This document shows, piece after piece, positions 19,334 through 26,789 of a stretch of DNA of 64,000 bases; within the stretch, counting starts at the first letter, position 1; each line of letters begins with the position of its first letter. Origin of the DNA: Nocardia suismassiliense (GTDB lineage: Bacteria; Actinomycetota; Actinomycetes; Mycobacteriales; Mycobacteriaceae). The DNA is taken from contig NZ_LT985361.1 of NCBI RefSeq assembly GCF_900269665.1, forward strand, positions 5,137,039 to 5,201,038, read 5' to 3'. The position numbers were made by a program, and so were the translations under genes. The notes beneath the pieces were generated by a model. It was not told the DNA's origin. It saw only the letters and a list, made by a program, of their open reading frames with translations, and did not search any database.

Positions 19334-19885
19334 CTATGCGCGCAACGCCCACCAATGCCGGGAGAGCTGGGCCGCGAGGTAGGCGCCGGTAGCGTTCAAC
19401 AGCACGTCATCGACCGACGAGTGCCGGCCGATGGCGAGCGCGAACTGCACTGCCTCCACCACGATCGACGCGCAGGCGCCGACCAGCAGGACGCGGTACG
19501 AGCGAGTGAACCAGGCGAAGCGCACCGGCAGCAGGAACCCGAGCGCGGCGAAGACCAGCAGATTCCCACCGAACTGCTCGATCACCCTCCCGTCGCTCAG
19601 CTGATCGGCCAGATCACGCAGCGGCACCAGATTCAACGAACGCCCAGATCCCTTGGGCGTGAGGATCATCCACAACCACGGCGCGGTACCCACCACCATC
19701 CCGACCTCGCACAGCGCCACCCGCCACCCGCGCCACCGAGCCAGCCACCACGCCACCACACCCGCCACCGGCAGCGCGGCGATCGCGCCGAGCACCACCC
19801 CACCCCACAACTCCCAAGTCCCGTTCACCCCGCCAGTCTCACTCGAGTAACCGACGCCTCCACCACTCGTCCACACAATCCACAC
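19334..19885 (-). CDS. VanZ-like membrane protein
   Basis: 183 aa with about four hydrophobic segments. The second half matches the VanZ-like domain: NLLVFAALGFLLP, then a segment with SIVVEAVQFALAIGRHSSVDDVLLN followed by TGAYLA. VanZ itself gives low-level teicoplanin resistance; most homologues in actinobacteria have no assigned role. The gene is convergent with the SARP gene, with only 9 nt between stops. The start is uncertain: GTG at 19885 gives the longest protein, but GTG at 19828 (VNGTWELWGG) would place the first membrane segment at the N-terminus. Confidence 0.75.
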   Translation of the reverse strand: MWIVWTSGGGVGYSSETGGVNGTWELWGGVVLGAIAALPVAGVVAWWLARWRGWRVALCEVGMVVGTAPWLWMILTPKGSGRSLNLVPLRDLADQLSDGRVIEQFGGNLLVFAALGFLLPVRFAWFTRSYRVLLVGACASIVVEAVQFALAIGRHSSVDDVLLNATGAYLAAQLSRHWWALRA

Positions 19886-19908
19886 GAGATCCGCCGGTGA
19901 GCACCTGA

Positions 19909-20865
19909 TCAGAATCCGCTACGGAAACTCGCGGCCAGTTCGCCCAGCAGTTTCCAGGTGCGCGGTTCGTCGTCCGGTGAACCGATCGCGGTTTGCGTGT
20001 AGATGAGTTCCGTTGCTCCCGCTTCGCGATACGCGGCGACCTGATCGGCCAGTAGCTGCTCGTCACCGATGGCGACCAGGTCGGCCGGATGGTGCACGCC
20101 TTCCCGATCCAGGGCAGCGCGGTACGCCGGGATCGTCGCGTAGGGCTGCATATTCTCTTCGGCCCGCGCGCGGGCTCCGGCCACGTCGGCGGTCACCACC
20201 CCGGAGACGATCACGGCGATCCGTGGTGTCGGCCGTCCCGCCGCCTCGGCATAACGGGTGAGGGTGGGCACGGTGTAGTCGGCCAGGGTGCGTGGACCGG
20301 AGAGGATCGGGATCACGCCGTCGGCGAGCTCCGCGCCGGCGCGCAGTGTCAGCTCGCCTGCCGCCGCGACCAGGACCGGCACGCGGGGCCGCACGCCGTG
20401 CAACGGTTCCGACCGGGGAGTTCGGGCGATTAAGGTGTCACCTTCGAGTTCCACCGCTCCGTCATCCAGCAAGGCGCGCAACACTTTCAGATAGTCACGA
20501 AGATGCCGGATCCGAGGGTGCGGCGCTACTCCGTAGGTCTGTTCGACGAACGAGGCGATCGACATTCCGAGGCCGAGGGTGAGGCGGCCGTGGCTGGTGG
20601 CCTGCACGGTCCGAGCCTGTATCGCGAGCGTGATCGGGTGCCGAGGGTAGATCGGGACCACCGCGGTGCCGACCGCGATGTCCGGTACTTCGCGTGCGGC
20701 GAGTGCGGCCACGGTGAGGGCGTCGTGGTCGAAACGCTGGATGAACCAGGCGGCGTCCAGCCCGGCTGCCGCCAGTTCCGCGACCTGGCCGATGAGGGTC
20801 TGCACCGGGTCGGCTGTTGTGGACAGTCGAGTGTGGTTGGTGGGCAGGGCAATACCGATACGCAT
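19909..20865 (-). CDS. LLM-class flavin-dependent oxidoreductase (probably F420-dependent)
   Basis: 318 aa with a luciferase-like TIM-barrel sequence starting MRIGIALPTN and containing AVGTAVVPIYPRHP, LTLGLGMS and VPVLVAAAGELTLRAGAELADGVIP. These are typical of the actinobacterial F420-dependent branch. Cofactor and substrate are inferred from family only. The ATG at 20865 has GGGAG close upstream. It is transcribed away from the TetR gene at 20968, so that regulator is the obvious candidate to control it through the 102-bp gap. Confidence 0.88.
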   Translation of the reverse strand: MRIGIALPTNHTRLSTTADPVQTLIGQVAELAAAGLDAAWFIQRFDHDALTVAALAAREVPDIAVGTAVVPIYPRHPITLAIQARTVQATSHGRLTLGLGMSIASFVEQTYGVAPHPRIRHLRDYLKVLRALLDDGAVELEGDTLIARTPRSEPLHGVRPRVPVLVAAAGELTLRAGAELADGVIPILSGPRTLADYTVPTLTRYAEAAGRPTPRIAVIVSGVVTADVAGARARAEENMQPYATIPAYRAALDREGVHHPADLVAIGDEQLLADQVAAYREAGATELIYTQTAIGSPDDEPRTWKLLGELAASFRSGF

Positions 20866-20898
20866 GCAGACTCCCGAGTTCGGCCGTGTCGACCTGAA

Positions 20899-20908
20899 TA
20901 GTTAACTA
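20899..20908. promoter_or_regulatory. Candidate TetR operator (perfect 10-bp palindrome)
   Basis: TAGTTAACTA is a perfect palindrome in the AT-rich gap between the divergent oxidoreductase and TetR genes. On the minus strand it directly follows TTGACT, a possible -35 of the oxidoreductase promoter, but I see no good -10 at 17 nt. Position and symmetry fit an operator; binding is inferred. Confidence 0.45.
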
Positions 20909-20967
20909 AGTCAATATATACATACACTGTCTACATTGCCTCGGTTGCATTTTGGTACGCTCACGCC

Positions 20968-21600
20968 ATGGGAGCAGAAGGTGGCCTGCGGGAGCGGAAG
21001 AAGCAGCGGACCCGGACGGCCATCGCCGATACGGCGATCGAGATGTTTCTGGAGTCCGGCTTCGATGAGGTCTCCTGCGCCGAGATCGCCGCGCGCGCAG
21101 AGGTTTCCAAGCCGACGCTGTTCAAATACTTCCCCACCAAAGAAGATCTGGTGCTGCACCGGATCATCGACCATGAGCAGGAGGCCGCCAGGGTCGTCCG
21201 CGATCGGCGCTCCGGCGAGGCTCCGCTGAACGCGCTGCGGCGGCACTTCCTGGCCGCGCTCGACGCGCACGATCCGATCACCGGGCTCAACGATGACCCG
21301 GAAGTGCTTGCGCTGCACCAGATGTTCGAGACCACGCCCAGCCTGTCGGCGCGGGTGCTCGGTTTCGTAGCCAAGGGCGCCGAGGAGCTCGCCGCAGCCC
21401 TGGTCGACGCCGGAGCCGTCTCCGGCGGTGTCGCCGCGCGGGTGGCCGCGCACCAGGTGATCATTACCCTGCGGGTGCTCGCCGAGGAGAATCTCCGCGA
21501 GCTAGCCGGTGGCCGAGCACTTGATGAGGTGCACCCCGAAGCCGTCGCCGCCGCCCGGCGCGCCTTCGCCATGCTCCGCGCCGCCCTGGATGCCGCTTGA
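20968..21600 (+). CDS. TetR family transcriptional regulator
   Basis: 210 aa. The N-terminal helix-turn-helix is clear: RTRTAIADTAIEMFLESGF, then EIAARAEVSKPTLFKYFPTKEDLV at about residues 36-62. The C-terminal part is a helical ligand-binding domain of normal length. The gene is divergent from the luciferase-like oxidoreductase with a palindrome between them, the usual layout for a repressor and its target. Ligand unknown. Confidence 0.92.
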   Translation: MGAEGGLRERKKQRTRTAIADTAIEMFLESGFDEVSCAEIAARAEVSKPTLFKYFPTKEDLVLHRIIDHEQEAARVVRDRRSGEAPLNALRRHFLAALDAHDPITGLNDDPEVLALHQMFETTPSLSARVLGFVAKGAEELAAALVDAGAVSGGVAARVAAHQVIITLRVLAEENLRELAGGRALDEVHPEAVAAARRAFAMLRAALDAA

Positions 21601-21617
21601 CGGTCGGGGCGGTGCGA

Positions 21618-22421
21618 TCATCGCGGCGTGCGGCCCCAGGTCTGGACCATTCGGGGAGCGGCCAGCACTATCGATGAATCATCTACTGCCGCACGGAGAT
21701 CGGTGAGGATGGCGTCGAGTTCGGCGGTGCTGGTCAGGTCGGCGGGGAGCGCGGCGTCCGCGATGTTCTCGAGGGTGAGGACGTGGACGAGTTTGGTGGC
21801 GGGGTCCGGTTCGGCGGGTTGGTTCACCTGGATGTGGATGTCGGTGAGGCCTGCGTTGTGCAGCAGCGCGGGCAGCCGGGGGCCGATCAGTGGATCGGCA
21901 CCCCGGTGGCGACCGGTGCGAATGTAGAGGTCGTGGTAGGCGCGGAAAGCGGGTGAGTCGGGACAGCAGAGGGGCGCGCTGAAGTCGACGTCCGCGACGG
22001 CCAGGGTGCCGCCCGGCCGGAGTGTCCGGGCGATGGCGGCGACGGCCGCGGCGGGGTCGGTCAGGTGCGAGAGCAGGAAACGGGCGTGCGCGATGTCGAA
22101 GGTTTCCGCCGGCAGCTCCGCCGTGATGTCGGCGACTCGGTATTCCACCTGCGGATACGCGGCGGCTTCGGCTTCGGCCAGCGCCACTTTGGCAGGGTCG
22201 AGGTCGGTGCCGAGTACCCGACCGGTCCGGCCGACCATGTCCGCGATCATCAGTGTCACGTCGCCGCCGCCGGAACCGACGTCCCAGCACCGATCACCCG
22301 GGCGGACCGGTAGCTGCTCGAGCATTGCCCGAGTGCGCGGCGCCAGCACGCCGGCCAAGCCGCGCACCCGTTCTCGCCCTTGGATACCGCCGCGAATGAT
22401 GTACGACCCCGCTTCGTCCAT
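21618..22421 (-). CDS. Class I SAM-dependent methyltransferase
   Basis: 267 aa. SAM-binding motif I is WDVGSGGGDVT, and acidic motif II is VLGTDLDP. FDIAHARFLLSHL and LRPGGTLAVADVD complete the Rossmann-type fold. This matches the UbiE-like small-molecule methyltransferase group. The substrate cannot be read. The ATG is preceded by AGGGAA. It is convergent with the TetR gene and shares direction with the Ddn-like gene upstream. Confidence 0.88.
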   Translation of the reverse strand: MDEAGSYIIRGGIQGRERVRGLAGVLAPRTRAMLEQLPVRPGDRCWDVGSGGGDVTLMIADMVGRTGRVLGTDLDPAKVALAEAEAAAYPQVEYRVADITAELPAETFDIAHARFLLSHLTDPAAAVAAIARTLRPGGTLAVADVDFSAPLCCPDSPAFRAYHDLYIRTGRHRGADPLIGPRLPALLHNAGLTDIHIQVNQPAEPDPATKLVHVLTLENIADAALPADLTSTAELDAILTDLRAAVDDSSIVLAAPRMVQTWGRTPR

Positions 22422-22471
22422 GCCATTCCCTCTGCCGCGGAAGCGAATCGCCCGACCGAGCCGCTAGCCGG

Positions 22472-22915
22472 TCAGTTGGCCGAGGCGGGCTTCGGCGTCA
22501 GCAGGACCAGCGGGATCTCGCGTGTCGTCTTCTTCTGATAACCGGCGTAGACCTTCTGCGCGGCGATCACGCGCGGCCACAGTTCGGCCCGCTCTTCGGC
22601 GTTCGCGATGCGGGCGGTCATCGGTTGCCGGGGTCCGCTGCGCACCGAAACCTGGACATCCGGGTTGTCGCGCACATTGTGCAGCCAGGCCGGATGTTGC
22701 GGGTCGCCGCCGCGGGAGGCGACGACGACGTAGGTGTCGCCGTCGACGATCGGCGCGGTCAGCATCACCGCGTGCGGGCGACCGGACTTACGTCCGATGG
22801 TCACGAGTTCGATCGACGGCATCCCGCTGAAGTCGTTGCCCAGCTTGCCGCAACTGACCTTCAAGAGGGCGCGATGAGCTGTGTTCATTGTCTTGAGAGC
22901 GAAATTCGATGGCAT
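22472..22915 (-). CDS. Nitroreductase/deazaflavin-dependent oxidoreductase (Ddn-like)
   Basis: 147 aa. The sequence contains ELVTIGRKSGRPHAVMLT, TYVVVASRGGDPQHPAWLHN and NPDVQVSVR, all hallmarks of the F420H2-dependent Ddn-like split beta-barrel family of mycobacteria and Nocardia. The ATG at 22915 follows AAGGA by about 5 nt. Members reduce quinones or nitro compounds; the native substrate here is unknown. Confidence 0.92.
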   Translation of the reverse strand: MPSNFALKTMNTAHRALLKVSCGKLGNDFSGMPSIELVTIGRKSGRPHAVMLTAPIVDGDTYVVVASRGGDPQHPAWLHNVRDNPDVQVSVRSGPRQPMTARIANAEERAELWPRVIAAQKVYAGYQKKTTREIPLVLLTPKPASAN

Positions 22916-23004
22916 GGGGGTCCTTAACCACGCTGCGCGGGAACGAGCTCTGACATGCCCACCCTACCTCCCTGTGACGAACTGTCTCAGGTAAAAACGT
23001 CGGT

Positions 23005-24408
23005 CTACCGCCCCAGCGGGCGCAGGCTGATCAACGTGCGTGCGGAGGCGTAGCCGTAGTGCCCCTTGCCGCGGACAGTCAGCCGGCCGCCGTCGCTGAG
23101 GGCGTCGGGGACGTCGGTCACCGCACGGAACGGGATGTCCCACACCGTGCTGCCGGATTTCGGGTCGATCGCCCACAGACCGGTCGAGTCGGCGAATACG
23201 ACGACCTCGCCGTCCCACGCGTTCGGTGTGCCGGAACGCTCGGTCGCGTGCTGCCACAGTCGGCGTCCGGTGCGCATATCCAGCCCGGTCGTGGTGCCTG
23301 CGGCGTCATCTCGGAGCAGTGCGACGTCGCCGAGCAGTGCGATCGCGGAACCGGAAGTGGCGTTCCCGTACTCACTTTGGGTCGCGCGCGGCTGGGTCAC
23401 GAGATCGGGGCTGGTCCACAACAGCTTTCCGGTGCGGCGATCGTAAGCGCCGTCCCCGAGCAGCACGGGAACGGTGTCGTCGGTCGGCAGGTCGATCGAA
23501 AGGCTATGGGCGGCTTCGTGATTCGTGGTGGCCAGCACCCGCCCGGTGTGGTCGAGGATGTCGGAGCCGGTGATCCGGTAGCCGGAGCAGTCGGTGTGGA
23601 TCCGCACGACCAGCGCCGGATTCGTTCGGGTTGTACGGGAACACCCGGCCAGCTCCGCAGTCCAGGTGGGTGTGCCGGTGCCCAGGTCGAATCCGGCGAG
23701 GGTGGTGCCGAGCTCGAAGAGGCCCTGCCCCTGCGAGACGTCCAGTGCGTCGGTAGGCAGGGATTCCCAGGCGGTGCCCATGGTGAACGCACGGGTCCAG
23801 TGGGCGTCAGGGTCGGCGAGGGTGCCGGAATGCACGCGTACATCGTCGGACTCGACATCGCCTTCGGCGAGGTACAGGCGATTCTCGTCGGTCGCGAGGG
23901 CGAAGACCGACCACTCGAGGGACGTGCGCGTGACCTCGCCGCTGCCGATGTCGTAGCCGACCAGAGCGGGCGGCTCGGACGGTCCGGTGAAGCAGACGAG
24001 GTGGTTGTCGAGCGGGGCCCGCGCACAACCACCGAGGTGAGCGGCAGGGGTACGCCAGCGCACCGCGCCGGTCGCGGCGTCGATACCGACCATCGTCGGA
24101 TTTCGCAGGGACATATCACCGTCCGAGGAGCCGACCACGGCGACGAGGGTGTCGCCCGCGTCGACGAAACTCGCACCGCCGATGTCGTATTCGGTGCCGG
24201 GGACCGGATCACGGAATTCGGGGGACGCGCCGTCGTAGGTGGCGGCGGCATCGACCGACCAGGCGAGGCCTGGAGCGGCGGCCACTGTACCGGTGATCTT
24301 GCGGGTGGTGTCGGCGGGTTGCATCAGGACGTAAACGGCTCCGGCACTGGTGATTACCGCCGCGGCAGCGGCCAGTACCAGATTGCGCAAGCCCGGGATC
24401 GGCGCCAT
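23005..24408 (-). CDS. Membrane-anchored PQQ-like beta-propeller protein
   Basis: 467 aa from ATG 24408. An N-terminal hydrophobic anchor (LVLAAAAAVITSAGAVYVLM) is followed by repeated propeller blades such as GIDAATGAVRWRTP, GFDLGTGTPTWTAE, DRRTGKLLWTS, DMRTGRRLWQHA and DPKSGSTVWDIP. This D-x-x-T/S-G-x-x-x-W pattern defines PQQ-type repeats, but no dehydrogenase active site is seen. The start overlaps the stop of the upstream gene (TGATG), so the two are translationally coupled. A longer frame reaching 24756 would run through the upstream gene and was not used. It probably acts outside the membrane. Confidence 0.85.
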   Translation of the reverse strand: MAPIPGLRNLVLAAAAAVITSAGAVYVLMQPADTTRKITGTVAAAPGLAWSVDAAATYDGASPEFRDPVPGTEYDIGGASFVDAGDTLVAVVGSSDGDMSLRNPTMVGIDAATGAVRWRTPAAHLGGCARAPLDNHLVCFTGPSEPPALVGYDIGSGEVTRTSLEWSVFALATDENRLYLAEGDVESDDVRVHSGTLADPDAHWTRAFTMGTAWESLPTDALDVSQGQGLFELGTTLAGFDLGTGTPTWTAELAGCSRTTRTNPALVVRIHTDCSGYRITGSDILDHTGRVLATTNHEAAHSLSIDLPTDDTVPVLLGDGAYDRRTGKLLWTSPDLVTQPRATQSEYGNATSGSAIALLGDVALLRDDAAGTTTGLDMRTGRRLWQHATERSGTPNAWDGEVVVFADSTGLWAIDPKSGSTVWDIPFRAVTDVPDALSDGGRLTVRGKGHYGYASARTLISLRPLGR

Positions 24409-25763
24409 CACCGCACCTCGAGATCGGGGGTCGTGGCGATCGCTTCGAGCTGCGCGAGGGGAAGAGGTTCGATCGGGTCGGCGGCGGTGGAGGACACTTG
24501 GATACGAGTGCCTGACGGGCGAGTGACGGTGACCGTGCGCTCGGTTTCCGGCACGGGCTGCGCCCCAGGCTTTTGCGACTGCACCGTAAACCGTGACTCC
24601 CCGGTCTCGATGACCGTCCCATCCGGAAGTCGCCGGGTCGTCACGCGGACACCGTAACGGTTGGACGGCGCGTCGTCCGGAAGGCGCTGTTGCGTGGCGA
24701 TCGAGACGTTCAGCCGTGACTCCCGCCCCGGCGTGCTGATCCGCACCGCTTGACACACCCCATTCGTGCCGAGGTCCGCCGGCCGCAACTGCCCGAGCGG
24801 CCGGTCGAGGGTGAGACCGTCGAGCGGGATACGCGCCAGCACCGCGTCCAACCGGCGAGTAATACTCTCGTCGATCTTCCCACCGGGTTCCATTACGCCG
24901 GAACAGCTTTCGGGAACGTTGGGGGTACCCGGCGGCACCGGGGTCGTGACGCGCAGGCCAGGCGCGGCGGCCAGGGCCGCGAGCTCGTCGACCGTCAACG
25001 GCACCGTGCCGGAATTACCGCTGTCGTCCGGCCGGTCATCAGTGACGGCGGTGGTGACCTCGGTACCGTCCGGCAGATACGCGTGGGCGGTGCGGGACAG
25101 CGTGCGAACCTTATTGATCTCGTACCAGGTGTCCTGCACATCGACCGTCGTGCCATCGGCGAGCTGACGACGCTCATCGAGATTCCCTGCGACACAAGGC
25201 GGAACCGATGCTGCGGACTGCCGCACCGACACCATCAGCCAACCCTCCCCCGCGCCCCGGCGCAGCGTGCCACTCGCAGTGGTCCAGCCGTCCACTCCCG
25301 CCGGCAGTTCGGCGTCCTCCGGACCGCCGAGGATGGGCTCGAACAGCAGCGACCCCTCGACGGACGCAAAGCCGACATCGACATCATCCGGCAACGCATC
25401 GCGCAGCGCCCGCGACATCGCGACGGCCTTCGGACCGGAGAACCACGGATACGCCGGATTGTCGTAGTCCAACGGGGAGGAACCCACCCACGACATCAAA
25501 CCGCCCTCGGTAGGCGGCGCCACCACAGCACAACCAGGAATCTCCACCGGGAACACGACAGGCGGAGTGACATAGGAGCTGTCAACCGGCGGTCGGGACG
25601 AGGTAGGGGTAGCGGTAGGCACCGGCTTGGTCGTCAGCTCCGGCTCCCGCTCGTGCAGCAGCCCACCGACGATGACCCCACTCGCCACGATCGCCACACA
25701 CACCAGCCCGACCGTCCACCCGGTCACCGCAGGCGACGGCTGAGCTTTCTCGCGATCCGCCAT
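24408..25763 (-). CDS. Single-pass membrane protein with an internally duplicated extracytoplasmic domain, unknown function
   Basis: 451 aa. A transmembrane segment (TVGLVCVAIVASGVIVGGLL, about residues 16-36) is followed by a Pro/Thr-rich linker and a large exported part. Two halves of that part look related. One has AYLPDGTEVTTAV and ends LTVDELAALAAAPGLRV; the other has RRLPDGTVIETGE and ends LPLAQLEAIATTPDLEV. I do not recognise a named family. The ATG 25763 is 11 nt after AGGAG; GTG 25772 is only 2 nt after it. It forms a coupled pair with the propeller protein downstream. Confidence 0.75.
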   Translation of the reverse strand: MADREKAQPSPAVTGWTVGLVCVAIVASGVIVGGLLHEREPELTTKPVPTATPTSSRPPVDSSYVTPPVVFPVEIPGCAVVAPPTEGGLMSWVGSSPLDYDNPAYPWFSGPKAVAMSRALRDALPDDVDVGFASVEGSLLFEPILGGPEDAELPAGVDGWTTASGTLRRGAGEGWLMVSVRQSAASVPPCVAGNLDERRQLADGTTVDVQDTWYEINKVRTLSRTAHAYLPDGTEVTTAVTDDRPDDSGNSGTVPLTVDELAALAAAPGLRVTTPVPPGTPNVPESCSGVMEPGGKIDESITRRLDAVLARIPLDGLTLDRPLGQLRPADLGTNGVCQAVRISTPGRESRLNVSIATQQRLPDDAPSNRYGVRVTTRRLPDGTVIETGESRFTVQSQKPGAQPVPETERTVTVTRPSGTRIQVSSTAADPIEPLPLAQLEAIATTPDLEVR

Positions 25764-25824
25764 CTGCTGCACCGCTCCTCCCCGTAGCTGTTCAGTTGAT
25801 GTCTACCAAACGCCAGGCGACGAG

Positions 25825-26664
25825 CTACGAGCGGCGTTCGGTTGACGCAGTGCGGGTGCGTTCGACGGTGTAGAGGTGGTGGGTGCCGTGCAGGCCCTTG
25901 AGTTCGACCTGGCGCTCGGCGGTGACGGTGATGTCGGGGTGGTCGGCGATGGCGTCGTGGACCGGGGTGCTGATGAGGATTTCACCGCCGTCTGCTTGGT
26001 CGGCCACCCGGGCAGCCATGGCTACGTTGCGCCCGAAGAGGTCGTCGCCGCGACGGACAGACTTGCCCATGTGGATGCCGATCCGCACGCGAACACGTTC
26101 GCGGCCAACCGATTTGCCCGAGTTGTGCAGGGCAGCCTGCATGTCCAGAGCGCAGCAGACGGCTTGATCGGGCTCGGCGAAGGCGATCATGAAGCCGTCG
26201 CCCTGACTTTTCACGATGTGCCCGCCGTGTTCGGCGACGCACTGGCGGGTCAGGCGGTCGTGCCGGTCGAGCAGCTTGACCCAGGCCTGGTCGCCGAGGC
26301 GTTCGTTGAGGGCGGTGGACCCTTCGATGTCGGAGAACATGATCACCACGTGACCGTCGGGTGTCAGGCCCGCCAGGTCCGGTCGTTCGACCTGCGCCCA
26401 GCCCGCCAGGTTCTCGATCGAGGTGAGGACCGCACCACGGAACCCTTTTTTGCGCAACAGATTCGCGGTATCCCATACGGTTTTCACCGCTTCCCGTCCA
26501 CCATTACGCAGCAGTTGCCGGGCGTCGAACCTGCGCTGCAAGTCGTCGAGCCGGCGTTGCAGCTCCGCGGACCGGCGGCGGCTGCCCACCAGCAGCACGA
26601 GCAGCACCACCAGTCCGATGGCCTCCAGTACGGCAACCGCCGCAAGTACGAGCTCGATCAGCAT
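25825..26664 (-). CDS. Membrane-anchored class III adenylate/guanylate cyclase
   Basis: 279 aa. An N-terminal membrane segment (residues about 2-25) leads into a charged coiled-coil-like stretch (RRSAELQRRLDDLQRRFDAR) and then a cyclase domain. Metal-binding aspartates sit in FSDIEGST (about residue 110) and GDGFMIAF (about 158). The region that normally holds the transition-state Asn and Arg reads GRNVAMAARVAD: the Arg is kept but Ala occupies the usual Asn position. Activity is therefore likely but not certain. ATG 26664 puts the membrane segment at the N-terminus; a GTG at 26724 is possible. Confidence 0.85.
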   Translation of the reverse strand: MLIELVLAAVAVLEAIGLVVLLVLLVGSRRRSAELQRRLDDLQRRFDARQLLRNGGREAVKTVWDTANLLRKKGFRGAVLTSIENLAGWAQVERPDLAGLTPDGHVVIMFSDIEGSTALNERLGDQAWVKLLDRHDRLTRQCVAEHGGHIVKSQGDGFMIAFAEPDQAVCCALDMQAALHNSGKSVGRERVRVRIGIHMGKSVRRGDDLFGRNVAMAARVADQADGGEILISTPVHDAIADHPDITVTAERQVELKGLHGTHHLYTVERTRTASTERRS

Positions 26665-26789
26665 GGAATCCGCCGCAGGGTAGTGGTCGAGGAGAGCGAG
26701 TCGACCATAGCCGACCGCGGTCACGGCGGGCCGGTGGCGCGGAACACAGGCGGGGGTCCGGCCGTTGCCGCGTTTCGACCATGCGGCGG

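Noticed and set aside
22855..24756. Longer start at 24756 for the propeller protein and a long plus-strand frame opposite it
   Set aside because: The upstream extension lies within the preceding gene and lacks a signal sequence. ATG 24408 gives a membrane anchor and TGATG coupling. The plus-strand frame is a shadow.
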